A stretch of 64,000 bases of DNA from Promethearchaeota archaeon. GTDB taxonomy: Archaea; Asgardarchaeota; Lokiarchaeia; Sigyniarchaeales; SOKP01. The position numbers and the translations under genes were made by a program. Shown here in pieces: positions 45,401 through 53,845 of the stretch. Numbering within the stretch: position 1 is the stretch's first letter; every line of letters begins with the position of its first letter. The stretch lies in contig JAUWGH010000005.1 in NCBI GenBank assembly GCA_030606485.1, positions 136,129 to 200,128 of the forward strand, written 5' to 3'. Below the pieces are notes generated by a model, which saw only the letters and a program-made list of their open reading frames with translations, had not been told where the DNA came from and did no database searches.

Positions 45401-45472
45401 GCAATCTGGCGTGGAAAACAAACAAAACAATTTAATGAATGGAAAAAAGAAAAATATGGAGTTAAAAAATAA
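42443..45472 (+). CDS. rpoA1: DNA-directed RNA polymerase subunit A' with an extended lysine-rich tail
   Basis: Large catalytic subunit, N-terminal part (beta'-like). Seen: the clamp zinc site (CRTCGNLVSQCMGHFGHIE, then CPEC), a second CPYCG site, the lid/rudder region GKRVDFSARSVISPNPHI, and the catalytic NADFDGDEMNLH near residue 462. At 1009 residues it is over 100 longer than most archaeal A'. The normal body ends near FGDDGIDPSKS (about 870). After it come ten VKKAP-like repeats and a compact end module, ETGKKAIWRGKQTKQFNEWK. The start is TTG 42443 after GAGG. It heads an operon with rpoA2, rpl30e and nusA; rpoB and rpoH are not here. Confidence 0.95.
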   Translation: MSSYLKTKIVEKIRFGILSPDEIRKLSSARIITADTYDEDGLPIPSGLMDQRLGTIEPGQRCRTCGNLVSQCMGHFGHIEMARPIIHCGYAKKVLKILRSICPECSMLMLTHEEKEKSIKEQEKHREMYFESDVELTKLIFKSARKTKKCPYCGARKKKIVIEKPTTFYEEEEGKGSRRLTPMDIRERLIQISDNDLRIMGISPASARPEWTILEVLPIPPVCVRPSITLDSGIRSEDDLTHKLVDVIRINQRLRENLDAGAPHLIVEDLWELLQYHITTYFDNEVSGIPPARHRSGRALRTITQRLKGKEGRFRSNLSGKRVDFSARSVISPNPHISINDVGVPVSIAKILTIPSNVNPWNIEEMKQLVINGPIDHPGANYIIRTDNRRIDLRYVKNRDVIAETLVPGYIVERHLNNGDLVLFNRQPSLHRMSIMAHEVKIMDGRTFRLNLTICPPYNADFDGDEMNLHVPQSEEARTEAELLLKVQEHMLSPRFGGPIIGGIQDFISTVYQFTSKDSVYNIKDTLKLLYLGRIFDTNPDFSINDLTPVITDPEPKYSGKSIFSALFPKDLNLRQRSKFCKKCDVCKEYDCEFDAYVHIENGNLLTGTIDEATFGAMKPNSILHRIIKDNGNERGRVFLDNSIQMLLHVIRMNGITIGLDEVFVKGDAMEEIINALDKANIECEELIKAYHNKDDTILSRAPGRTLKETLELRIRGILNDARKKAETIASIDIGDQAHSVIMTKSGARGNPLNLGQMAAVVGQQAIRGERIHRGYMKRTLPHYKINDLSAKARGFVSSSYRKGLNPEEFFFHSMGGREGLVDTAVRTSQSGYMQRRLVNALQDVIVENDNTVRDANKSIVQFQFGDDGIDPSKSDHGLAINLDLLILKAKALKSIKKIPIIKTSVKKAPVKKAPVKKAPVKKAPVKKAPVKKASVKKVPVKKASVKKVPVKKTKKKILKQPTKKDKKSPDEESIIQEFENETGKKAIWRGKQTKQFNEWKKEKYGVKK
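45158..45292 (+). repeat. 15-bp tandem repeat in the rpoA1 tail
   Basis: Nine consecutive 15-bp units, GTGAAAAAAGCACCA and variants, then a partial tenth. Units 1-5 are identical; units 6-9 alternate GCATCA and GTTCCA endings. They encode VKKAP, VKKAS and VKKVP. The identical copies suggest recent expansion by slippage, in frame. Confidence 0.9.
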
Positions 45473-45499
45473 AATTTTACAATCTAGAGGTAAAAATTA

Positions 45500-46735
45500 A
45501 TGTCAAAAGCGTCGGAAAGATATATCGTTAATTCTTTAGAAAGTCTTGAAAAAGATGGAATTCCTCATGATTTATTAGAACGTGCTAAAGAAAAATTAAT
45601 GAAGGAACAACTAACTGAATCTCAAATAGATTACTTAGCAGATAGACTTTACATTATATATATGAATTCACTAGTAGAGCCTGCTGAACCAGTTGGAACA
45701 GTTGCGGCTCAGAGTATAGGAGAACCAGGAACACAGATGACTTTGCGGACGTTTCATTACGCAGGCGTTGCAGAATTCTCGGTTACTCAAGGTCTTCCAC
45801 GTTTAATCGAATTAGTTGATGCTCGCCGATTTCCTTCAACTCCAATTATGAAAATATTTTTAGAAGAAGAATATGCTCATGATGAAGAAAAAGCTAAAGA
45901 AGTTCATAATCGTATTGAACAAATCAGAATTGAAAATATTACATATGATGTAGATTTAGATTTCATAGAATGGCGTATCCACATCAACTTAATCCCAGAA
46001 ATGTTAAAAAAAAAAGGTATAAGTATTGATGAAATTCCCAAGATTTTAAAACGTTACAAAAAAAAAGGTTCAATTAAAAAAGAACAAAATTCGATTATAA
46101 TAGATCCTGGAATAGAAGATTTACAAAAACTTCAAAAACTAAGAGAAAAAATCCTAAAGAAAGTAATTAAGGGAGTAAGAGGTATAAAGAGAGGATTAAT
46201 AACAAAGGATTCAAAGGTTAATGAATGGATAATACAGACAGAAGGAACTAATTTACAAGGCGTTATTGAGATTGAAGGTGTAGATTCAACAAGAACCTAC
46301 TCAAATCATATTCATGAGGTTCAAAAAATTTTCGGAATCGAAGCAGCTCGAAACCTCTTAATTAATGAAGCATTGCAAGTTCTTGAAGATCAAGGTTTAG
46401 ATGTTGATTTAAGGCATCTACTGATTTTGTCAGACTTAATGTGTCAAAATGGAACAGTTTTATCTATTGGACGGCATGGAATTTCAGGATCAAAGTCTAG
46501 CGTTTTTGCAAGAGCTGCTTTTGAAGTAACAGTTAATCAATTGTTGGACGCTGGGATATATGGTGAGGAAGAACTTTTACTAGGAATTCCTGAGAATGTA
46601 ATCATCGGACAGATTGTACCAATGGGAACAGGAGGAGTTGAACTTATGATGTCTTTAGATGATAATTTAAAGATCTTAAAGGAAAAAGAAAAGAAAGAGA
46701 AAAAATTATTATCAGAAGATTTAAATGATGAATGA
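45500..46735 (+). CDS. rpoA2: DNA-directed RNA polymerase subunit A''
   Basis: C-terminal part of the largest subunit, 411 residues. It contains the trigger-loop region [25 protein letters not shown] (split here: [20 protein letters not shown]) and the C-terminal [19 protein letters not shown]. The length is normal for archaea. It starts 27 bp after rpoA1 and is translated separately, so the subunit split is retained. A basic middle section ([15 protein letters not shown]) is common in archaea. Confidence 0.95.
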   Translation: MSKASERYIVNSLESLEKDGIPHDLLERAKEKLMKEQLTESQIDYLADRLYIIYMNSLVEPAEPVGTVAAQSIGEPGTQMTLRTFHYAGVAEFSVTQGLPRLIELVDARRFPSTPIMKIFLEEEYAHDEEKAKEVHNRIEQIRIENITYDVDLDFIEWRIHINLIPEMLKKKGISIDEIPKILKRYKKKGSIKKEQNSIIIDPGIEDLQKLQKLREKILKKVIKGVRGIKRGLITKDSKVNEWIIQTEGTNLQGVIEIEGVDSTRTYSNHIHEVQKIFGIEAARNLLINEALQVLEDQGLDVDLRHLLILSDLMCQNGTVLSIGRHGISGSKSSVFARAAFEVTVNQLLDAGIYGEEELLLGIPENVIIGQIVPMGTGGVELMMSLDDNLKILKEKEKKEKKLLSEDLNDE

Positions 46736-46850
46736 TAAAGATTTTATTTATCAATACATAACTTATTAAATATAAAGGTTATAAAGAATTAATTATTTAA
46801 TAATTGAAAACAAACCTATTATTCCAAAAAATTCTGCGGGAAAAACAAGG

Positions 46851-47213
46851 ATGTCTACCAAAAGTTTTGTCTCTAAATATAAAACGGAACGAAAAAGAAA
46901 AGAAAAAGAATTCGACGTTAGAAAAAACATTAATATTGCAGTTAAAAGTGGAAATGTAATTATTGGTTCAAAAAGAATCATACAAGAGATAAGACTTCAT
47001 AGATTTAAAATGATTATACTGGCTGATAATTGTCCTGCGAATATTGAGAATAAGATTAGATATCAAAATTCTCTTTTAGATGACCCTATTTTTTTATATA
47101 AATTCAATTCTTCAAGTTGGGAGTTAGGTTTAGCTTGTGGAAAACCTTTTATGGTTTCAACATTGGGAGTTTATGACGAAGGAGATTCGGATCTATTACA
47201 ATTAATAAAATGA
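46851..47213 (+). CDS. rpl30e: Ribosomal protein L30e
   Basis: A 120-residue L7Ae-like fold protein of the large subunit. Recognised from NINIAVKSGNVIIGSKRIIQ, KMIILADNCPANIENKIRYQ and the end LGLACGKPFMVSTLGVYDEG. Its place after rpoA2 and before nusA is the standard archaeal order. The N-terminus has about 20 extra basic residues, including KTERKRKEKEFDVRK, beyond typical length. Confidence 0.9.
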   Translation: MSTKSFVSKYKTERKRKEKEFDVRKNINIAVKSGNVIIGSKRIIQEIRLHRFKMIILADNCPANIENKIRYQNSLLDDPIFLYKFNSSSWELGLACGKPFMVSTLGVYDEGDSDLLQLIK

Positions 47214-47235
47214 AATCATTTAATGAGGAATTCTA

Positions 47236-47697
47236 ATGCATAGAAAAGCTGTTAAAATTGATGAGGAATCTATAAAGTTAATTTCTCTATTTAATAATTT
47301 AACTGGTGCTGTTGTTAAAGATTGCATTGTGGTCCCTGGAAAAATGGGAGTACGAGATAAGGTCATATTTCTTGTATTAAAAGAAGATGTAGGAAAAGCA
47401 ATTGGTAGAAATGGAGAGAATGTTAAAGTTTTAAAGGAAAAACTACAGAAAACTATAGATATAATTGGATTTTCCGAAGATATTAAAGAATTTATTCAAA
47501 ATATTCTTAATACAAGTAAAGTCCGTAATGTTGAAATTAGAGAAAATATCAGCGGAAAAAAAACTATAATAATTACAGTTAACCCTGAAGATAAGGGGAA
47601 AGCCATCGGAAAGAATGGAATAATGATAAAGAAAACTAAACTCCTCGTACTACGACATTTTAATGTTGATAATTGTATTATCAACACGAAAAATTAA
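47236..47697 (+). CDS. nusA: NusA-like transcription/RNA-binding protein
   Basis: A 153-residue archaeal NusA with two KH domains and no S1 or N-terminal RNAP-binding domain, as usual for archaea. The KH GxxG loops are GRNG (AIGRNGENVKV) and GKNG (AIGKNGIMIKK). It likely binds RNA and may act in transcription or rRNA processing. It follows rpl30e by 22 bp. In most archaea rps12 would be next on the same strand; here rps12 is reversed. Confidence 0.9.
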   Translation: MHRKAVKIDEESIKLISLFNNLTGAVVKDCIVVPGKMGVRDKVIFLVLKEDVGKAIGRNGENVKVLKEKLQKTIDIIGFSEDIKEFIQNILNTSKVRNVEIRENISGKKTIIITVNPEDKGKAIGKNGIMIKKTKLLVLRHFNVDNCIINTKN

Positions 47698-47838
47698 ATT
47701 TATTTGTAGTTTTTTCACTTCTAAATTTTTAATAAATAGTGAAAGTAAAAAAATGAATCTAAATTAAGAAAAATGGAAGACCTCTTAATTCCAAGATGAA
47801 TTGCCAAAGAAAAGGAAAGAAATCGCTAAATTTATGTG

Positions 47839-48270
47839 CTAGCGCATAGATTTTTCTCGCTTTCCAGATACTAAAGCTTCTAAACTTACTCCGTTAACCT
47901 TTGTTACTTTCCACCTAACACCAGGTAAATCACCTACTGCCCTTCCCTTTGCACCACCTATGCCCTCTACCAATACAGTGTCATGCTCCTGGATGAAGTT
48001 AAGCGCACCATCACCCGGAAGAAAACAAGTTATAGTTTTGCCGTTTTTTCTTAATTGGACTCTAAGACATTTACGTATTGCACTGTTAGGTTGTTTACTC
48101 TCTCTGCCCACCTTCTCAAGCACTATTGCTTCAGCGGCTGGAGCTCCTTGTAATGGATCTGCTTTTTGTTTTAATTTAAGTTTTTTTCTTTTATATTTTG
48201 TCTTACTCCATCTAAATTTTTTCCTATTTCGTTTTAGTGCTTTGGCACTATATAGACCCTTAGGCGGCAT
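47839..48270 (-). CDS. rps12: Ribosomal protein S12, on the strand opposite to its usual neighbours
   Basis: Small-subunit decoding-centre protein (uS12), 143 residues. The loop [20 protein letters not shown], with its universally conserved PNSA, and [20 protein letters not shown] are diagnostic; the N-terminus is basic. It lies between nusA and rps7 as in the standard archaeal order, but is read in reverse. So it must use its own promoter in 48271-48458, divergent from rps7. Sequence is normal and there is no sign of decay. Confidence 0.97.
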   Translation of the reverse strand: MPPKGLYSAKALKRNRKKFRWSKTKYKRKKLKLKQKADPLQGAPAAEAIVLEKVGRESKQPNSAIRKCLRVQLRKNGKTITCFLPGDGALNFIQEHDTVLVEGIGGAKGRAVGDLPGVRWKVTKVNGVSLEALVSGKREKSMR

Positions 48271-48458
48271 TTAAAACTCAATTTATTGTGAAATTTTTTT
48301 TGTTATATTTTAATATTTAATCACTTTAATTAAATTTTACTGTTATTTTCGCTTCATTACTTTCTAATTTTTCTTTAGGAGAAAGATAAATTTAAGAGAA
48401 ATGGAATTTTATATTCAACAATAGATATTTTTGATTGTTATGGTGTTAAATTGAATAT

Positions 48459-49076
48459 ATGAGCAAAACAAAGAAAAAACCTACAATAAAATTTTTTAAT
48501 AAATGGGATTTCGATATTGAAATTCATGATTATAGCTTAGAGAGATACATTAATTTAAAGCCAATTATAATACCAGATTCTCAAGGTCGCCATACGCACA
48601 AAAGATTTTGGAAATCTAATATATCTATTGCAGAACGTTTAATTAATAAACTTCAATCTCCGGGTTATATAAGTGGAAAAGTAAAGGGCCATAAAAGCTC
48701 TTATAATTCAGGTAAAAAAAGTAAACTAATTAAATTGGTTGAGACTGCATTTTCATTAATTGAGTTAAAAACTGGTATGAATCCCTTGCAAGTGTTAATT
48801 AATGCAATTGAAAATGTTGCCCCTAGAGAGGAAACTACAAAAATAGCAATGGGTGGTATTTCATATGCAAGTGCTGTTGATATTGCTCCGCAACGTCGAG
48901 TAGACCTTGCATTAAAATTACTTGTTCATGCTATGGTTAATATTACTCATGATAATATAATTACAATTGAAGAAGCCATCGCCCAGGAATTAATAGCGGC
49001 TTCAAAAAAAAGTCAAAATTCTAAAGCAATTAAAAGAAAGGACGAAATTGAAAGAATTGCCATTTCTGCTCGATAG
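48459..49076 (+). CDS. rps7: Ribosomal protein S7
   Basis: Small-subunit head protein uS7, 205 residues, of archaeal length. Recognised from KTGMNPLQVLINAIENVAPR, GGISYASAVDIAPQRRVDLA and SRKDEIERIA-like end (KRKDEIERIAISAR). It starts with ATG at 48459 and has its own leader. The usual next gene, elongation factor 1A, is absent; an HTH/ATP-cone protein gene follows. Confidence 0.97.
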   Translation: MSKTKKKPTIKFFNKWDFDIEIHDYSLERYINLKPIIIPDSQGRHTHKRFWKSNISIAERLINKLQSPGYISGKVKGHKSSYNSGKKSKLIKLVETAFSLIELKTGMNPLQVLINAIENVAPREETTKIAMGGISYASAVDIAPQRRVDLALKLLVHAMVNITHDNIITIEEAIAQELIAASKKSQNSKAIKRKDEIERIAISAR

Positions 49077-49251
49077 TTAGAACTTTACTCTTACTATATT
49101 TTTCTTAATTATTTACCATATTCTAAAATGATTTTTGTCGGAAGGGATAATGAAAATCCTTACTTTTTCCCAATTATATGGTATTAGCAAATTTTATATT
49201 TGTATTTGGTTAAATCTAGTTTAAAAAAGAAGAAAAAATTAACACAATAAT

Positions 49252-51381
49252 TTGAATACAAAAGACAGTTCAAGTAATTTAGAAAAGCATTTGCAAATTA
49301 TTGGAAAAAATATAAGATTACGAATTCTCAAGATTTTATATGAAATAAACAGCCCAATTCCATTTATGGCTTTAAAGAGAAGAATTTTAGAAGAAAAAGG
49401 GGATAGCAGTAAAATTTCATATCATTTAAACATTCTAAAAGAAAACAATTTCATATTATCAGGAGACGAAGGTTATTTCTTAACAAAATTGGGTGGGAGA
49501 ATATTGGAGAAATTATTAGACATAGGAGATATAATTAATGAAGAAAAAAGAAATCTTCAAATCCGAACATCAAATTATACTTTTGAACTATTTGATTTAA
49601 AGAAAATCGTCGAATACTTAATTCGAGAATCAGAGATGCCAGAAAAATTAGCAAGGAAAATTGCAAATGAAGTAAAGTTAAAGTTATCTAATTCAAAAGT
49701 AAATTACTTAACTACTCCTCTAATAAGAGAATATTTAAATGGCATTTTAATTGAAAAGGGTTTTGAGGAATATAGACACAAACTTACACGATTAGGCTTA
49801 CCACCTTTCGAGGTAGAATCCTTAATAAGAAGCCAGCAATTTTCTGATCCTAAAGAATTTTTAAAAAAATTGGGTAGTGAAGTATCAGAGCAATATCTAT
49901 TATTAAATTTATTACCACGAGAATTCGCAGATCTCTATCTTTCAGGTCAGATATCGTTATTACATCTAGATTCTTGGGCTTTACGCCCTTTGTCTATTTC
50001 TATTTCTAATTTAGAGAATACAAATAATTTGGATAAAAGTTTTCTAAAAATCGATGAAACTCTTGAAAAAACCCAAATAAAATCTTATTTCTCAAATTTT
50101 ATCTCAATTCTAACTGATATTAAGAAATTTTTTAATGAAGATATTTTGTTAAATAGGTTTAATGAAATATTACTTTCAATACTTTCAAGATTTAATCAAA
50201 AAGATACTAAAGGTTTATTATTATTCCTTTTAGAACATTTCTTTAAATTAAATTTAAATTTAAATTTAGGAAAATCTCAAATCAGTTTAGATTTTTCACA
50301 CGGTTTTTTACGAAAGAGAGAATTTGACCCGAGTCTTATCACAGAATTAGAGATTGATTTGATTGAATCAATAAAAATTGATCCATTTCGAAATTTTGTT
50401 CATTTAAATCCATTGATGTTATATGATTGTAGTGATATTAATTCTCAAAACTTCAAGGAAAGTGTTCTTACTCGATTTTTCGATATAATTGATAAATCAA
50501 ATTTGCTTTTCTATAGAAATCGAGGTTCAAATCCTATAAACAATATATTAACTTCAATAACTCAAGATTTTGATTCTATCCATAATTCATTTAACAAAAT
50601 ATTATTGGATAAAATCTTTATAAATTTACCAAAAATTGCATTAGAATCAAAACAAAATGATCAACACTTTCTAGAATTATTAGATTTAAATATCACAGCG
50701 GTATTTGAAATTTTTAAAATAAAACAAGATTTAATAAAAAAATATTTAAATTCATTTCATCATTGGAAGTCTCTTTCTAGAATTCTCTTTAATAATGAAA
50801 ATTGTATATTACCAGATCATGTTTTTAAAGCAATCAGTTTTTTTGGTTTAAATGAATCTATTCTATATCATTGTAATATCGAGCTAGATCGAATTGACCA
50901 AAGTCAAGAGTTTGCAAAACAAATTTTAACTACAATTAAAAACAGAATAAATGAAATAAATAATGAACAAAATGAATACTTCATTTTCTCCCAGCCTCAT
51001 ATAGGTAATTATCTTATGAATAGATGGAATTTTGAATTTGATAATATTTCTCATAAGTATGATAGTTTCAGTACAGAATTCATACGGTTTGAATCAAAAT
51101 TGAATTTTGAAAAAAAAGTATCATTATTTAAAACATTTCAAAAAATAGTAAATGGGGGCACACTTTTTAACATATTGTTACCTGATTCAAAAAATATAGA
51201 AGATTTCCATGAAAAAGTAAAATATTTAATTACATATGGGATTCATTATTTTTGTTTTTCATCAAAACAATTAAATTATTACAATGAATCTATTGACAGA
51301 AAAGGTATTCTTATAAGACCAGACACTCAATATATAGATTCTGATTTCTTAAATAAAGAAATTGTAAAGAGATATTTATAA
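49252..51381 (+). CDS. wHTH + ATP-cone + class III ribonucleotide reductase-like protein, probably a regulator
   Basis: A 709-residue three-part protein. Residues 1-90 form an ArsR-like winged helix (KNIRLRILKILYEI, SSKISYHLNILKENNFI). Residues 103-190 form an ATP-cone (FELFDLKKIVEYLIRESEMP, TTPLIREYLNGILIEKGFEE), the nucleotide-sensing domain of NrdR and ribonucleotide reductases. Residues 195-700 resemble the body of anaerobic NrdD: LLPREFADLYLSGQISLLHL, KAISFFGLNESILYH, FQKIVNGGTLFNILLPDS. The C-terminal zinc site and glycyl-radical loop of NrdD are missing: the protein stops at RPDTQYIDSDFLNKEIVKRY. So it is probably not a reductase, but an NrdR-like repressor of nucleotide genes. The start is TTG 49252. 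Confidence 0.7.
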   Translation: MNTKDSSSNLEKHLQIIGKNIRLRILKILYEINSPIPFMALKRRILEEKGDSSKISYHLNILKENNFILSGDEGYFLTKLGGRILEKLLDIGDIINEEKRNLQIRTSNYTFELFDLKKIVEYLIRESEMPEKLARKIANEVKLKLSNSKVNYLTTPLIREYLNGILIEKGFEEYRHKLTRLGLPPFEVESLIRSQQFSDPKEFLKKLGSEVSEQYLLLNLLPREFADLYLSGQISLLHLDSWALRPLSISISNLENTNNLDKSFLKIDETLEKTQIKSYFSNFISILTDIKKFFNEDILLNRFNEILLSILSRFNQKDTKGLLLFLLEHFFKLNLNLNLGKSQISLDFSHGFLRKREFDPSLITELEIDLIESIKIDPFRNFVHLNPLMLYDCSDINSQNFKESVLTRFFDIIDKSNLLFYRNRGSNPINNILTSITQDFDSIHNSFNKILLDKIFINLPKIALESKQNDQHFLELLDLNITAVFEIFKIKQDLIKKYLNSFHHWKSLSRILFNNENCILPDHVFKAISFFGLNESILYHCNIELDRIDQSQEFAKQILTTIKNRINEINNEQNEYFIFSQPHIGNYLMNRWNFEFDNISHKYDSFSTEFIRFESKLNFEKKVSLFKTFQKIVNGGTLFNILLPDSKNIEDFHEKVKYLITYGIHYFCFSSKQLNYYNESIDRKGILIRPDTQYIDSDFLNKEIVKRYL

Positions 51382-51418
51382 AATCTTTCAGCACTTAATA
51401 TATCTTGATTTTTAAAAT

Positions 51419-52351
51419 CTATACAAAATTATTTCCTTTTAATACTAATGCAAGCAGTGCCATTCTTAGATAAAGTCCATATTTCATCTGTTTAAAATAA
51501 ATTGCTTTAGGAGATTTGTCAATATCGGGAGATATTTCACCTACTCTTGGTAAAGGATGCATTAGACGAAAATTCTCTTTTGTATTATCTAAATCCTTCT
51601 TAGTTAGAACATATACATCTTTAACTTTTTCATATTCTTCTGGTTCTAAAAAACGTTCTTCTTGAATTCGTGTCATATACAAAATGTCTAATATTGGTAA
51701 CATCTCCTTAAATTTTTCAGTTTCTTTAAATTTCATCTTTTTGTCATATAGCCAGTCAGTAATTCTAAATCGCATTTTCAATGAAGCAGGAGATATTAAA
51801 TATAAATTTATATTATAATTACTAAAAAGATAGGCTAGCGAATGAACTGTCCGGCCATATTTTAAATCACCACAGAGTCCAATATTTAGTCCATCAATGG
51901 TCCCACATTCTTCTTTGATTGTAAATAAATCTAATAACGCCTGTGTAGGGTGTTCTGCGCTTCCTGATCCACCATTAATAATCGGAATTGACGAAAATTT
52001 GGCTGCCATACGTGCTACACCTTCCAAAGGATGACGTATTACAATAATATCTGAATAATTTTCAACTGTCCTAATTGTATCTGCAATAGATTCTCCCTTT
52101 TTAACTGATGAGACATCTCGAGTTTGAAATCCAATAACTTTTCCTCCTAATCTAAGCATTGCAGATTCAAAACTTAATCTTGTTCTGGTTGAAGGTTCAA
52201 AAAATAAAGCAGCCATTATTTTATTATCTAATAATTTAGAATATTTATTATTTACCATCTTTTTACCGATTTCCAGAATAAAATCAATTTCTTCCCTAGT
52301 AAAATCTCTTGCACTTAATATATGCTGGTTTTTAAAATCCCTCATTATCAT
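51419..52351 (-). CDS. pyrB: Aspartate carbamoyltransferase, catalytic chain
   Basis: Second step of pyrimidine synthesis, joining carbamoyl phosphate and aspartate. Carbamoyl-phosphate loop FFEPSTRTRLSFESAMLRLG and the 80s-type loop SSVKKGESIADTIRTVENYS are intact, as are HPTQALLDLFTIKEE and the LMHPLPRVGEIS end. Length 310 is normal. The regulatory chain gene pyrI, usually adjacent in archaea, is not here. It converges with the NrdD-like regulator gene, 38 bp apart. Confidence 0.95.
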   Translation of the reverse strand: MIMRDFKNQHILSARDFTREEIDFILEIGKKMVNNKYSKLLDNKIMAALFFEPSTRTRLSFESAMLRLGGKVIGFQTRDVSSVKKGESIADTIRTVENYSDIIVIRHPLEGVARMAAKFSSIPIINGGSGSAEHPTQALLDLFTIKEECGTIDGLNIGLCGDLKYGRTVHSLAYLFSNYNINLYLISPASLKMRFRITDWLYDKKMKFKETEKFKEMLPILDILYMTRIQEERFLEPEEYEKVKDVYVLTKKDLDNTKENFRLMHPLPRVGEISPDIDKSPKAIYFKQMKYGLYLRMALLALVLKGNNFV

Positions 52352-52488
52352 TTAGGAAGTTTTTTTATTATATAAAAATTTTCTTGAAATATAATAATTC
52401 TTAAAATAAGTTTTGAAACTTACTTTTTGTGATAAAATTTAAAATTTATCAATTTTTATTTTCTATATATTAACGAGAAAAAACATTT

Positions 52489-52770
52489 ATGAAGTATCCC
52501 AAGATCCAAAGAAGATATTGTAAACATTGTAATAAGCATACAGAACACAAGGTAACTATTTATAAAAAAGGAAAAGAGCGATCAAAAGCGGAAGGCAAAA
52601 GAAGATACGAGCGAAAGAAAAAAGGCTATGGTTCGCAGCCCAAGCCAGTTCAGCATAATTTTGCCAAAATTAACAAGAGATCTACGCCTGTATTTCAATG
52701 TACGGAGTGTTCAAAAAAGTCAATTGGTAAATCTTATCGAGTAAAACGATTTGAATTAATTGAAGTATAA
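52489..52770 (+). CDS. rpl44e: Ribosomal protein L44e
   Basis: A 93-residue zinc-binding large-subunit protein. Zinc ligands are in [12 protein letters not shown] and [10 protein letters not shown]; the basic middle [20 protein letters not shown] is characteristic. It is followed directly by rps27e, the standard archaeal pairing. In many archaea aIF2-alpha and nop10 come next; here they are 5 kb away on the other strand. Confidence 0.95.
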   Translation: MKYPKIQRRYCKHCNKHTEHKVTIYKKGKERSKAEGKRRYERKKKGYGSQPKPVQHNFAKINKRSTPVFQCTECSKKSIGKSYRVKRFELIEV

Positions 52771-52792
52771 AAAAAAAAGGAATAAAAAAAAA

Positions 52793-52993
52793 ATGTCAAG
52801 AGAAATTCGAAAATTAATACCAAGTCCTAAATCAAGATTCCTGGGCGTCAAATGTTTGAATTGCGGTAATGAACAAGTCATTTTTGGTTGTGCTTCCACT
52901 AAAGTTGTTTGTCATGTATGTGGAAAGCCTTTAACACAATCTACTGGAGGTAAAGCTAATATTTTAACAAAAATTTTAGAAGTTTTAACCTAA
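52793..52993 (+). CDS. rps27e: Ribosomal protein S27e
   Basis: A 66-residue zinc-ribbon protein of the small subunit: [20 protein letters not shown] and [17 protein letters not shown] chose the ATG at 52793 ([16 protein letters not shown]) because the family usually begins there; an in-frame TTG at 52760 would add 11 lysine-rich residues and overlap the rpl44e stop. Confidence 0.93.
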   Translation: MSREIRKLIPSPKSRFLGVKCLNCGNEQVIFGCASTKVVCHVCGKPLTQSTGGKANILTKILEVLT

Positions 52994-53000
52994 AAAAGAA

Positions 53001-53336
53001 TTAATATTCACGCCAAGTAAATTTACATTTTGTGCAACGAAAAAAAGTTGTTGATCCTTCATCTGCCGAACGTGTTTGGGATTGCCAATATTCTGCTTCT
53101 TTATTTCCACATTTTCTACATTCTGACTTAGTTATTGGATAAATTATAGCATTTATTTCTGGTAAGACAATTGTTTTATCTGAATATTTTTTGATTTTAC
53201 TTTTAGATATCATTTCCTTTTCTAGTATATCTTCTTCAAACGGTTCTGAATATCCGCAAGCACAAGAATAAATAAATTTCTTATCAATTATTTTCTTTCG
53301 TAATAAATTATTACATTTTGGACAAAATTTAACCAT
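53001..53336 (-). CDS. tfs: Transcription factor S (TFIIS-like cleavage factor)
   Basis: A 111-residue protein with two zinc ribbons joined by a linker. N-terminal FCPKCNNLL with CACG; C-terminal CRKCG and CTKC around QTRSADEGSTTFFRC. The acidic D-E pair in the C-terminal hairpin stimulates RNA cleavage by RNA polymerase, so this is an active TFS rather than an Rpb9-like or inhibitory paralogue. It converges with rps27e, 7 bp apart. Confidence 0.93.
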   Translation of the reverse strand: MVKFCPKCNNLLRKKIIDKKFIYSCACGYSEPFEEDILEKEMISKSKIKKYSDKTIVLPEINAIIYPITKSECRKCGNKEAEYWQSQTRSADEGSTTFFRCTKCKFTWREY

Positions 53337-53411
53337 TTTCTTATATTCACAGTAAATTTCTCTTAAGTTCAGAAATAAAACAAGCCATAATAGGATTTCG
53401 AATACTTAATT

Positions 53412-53747
53412 TTATAAAAAATCTTTTTTTAAGTGATAAATCTTTTCATAATATTCATAATTCAACATATTCATATTTTGAATAAATTTCGCCTTCAGAT
53501 TCTTTTCACCTTCAACATTTATTTCCAATTCACCAATTACATTAATTAATAAATCTTTTTTAATAGAAAAATCACTTTTTTCGAAAGTAACCTTGATTTC
53601 TCCTGAATTATCTTTTAAAATAAACTCTGAATTGGATATTGTTTCCTTAATATATCCAATAATTTGAATTCTAACATCATCGCTTTTTAAATCACCAATA
53701 ATCCTTTGTATTGCTGGTGATTTGGGTTTAAAGAATTGCTCAGACAA
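53412..53747 (-). CDS. OB-fold nucleic-acid-binding protein
   Basis: A 111-residue protein with a single OB-fold (about 22-88: VRIQIIGYIKETISNSEFIL, GEIKVTFEKSDFSIKKDLLI, NVIGELEINVEGEKNLKAKF). It resembles small RPA-like (RPA14/RpoE-like) domains. It lies between tfs and divergent pcn, so a role in DNA replication or repair is plausible. No zinc site. Partner unknown. Confidence 0.65.
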   Translation of the reverse strand: MSEQFFKPKSPAIQRIIGDLKSDDVRIQIIGYIKETISNSEFILKDNSGEIKVTFEKSDFSIKKDLLINVIGELEINVEGEKNLKAKFIQNMNMLNYEYYEKIYHLKKDFL

Positions 53748-53845
53748 AATAATAGTGGCTTAATAATATAATTTTTAATATATATTTAGATTATTTATCA
53801 AAATATAATTATTTTTATTAAAAGGTTGGTAGTTGATACCGTTTT

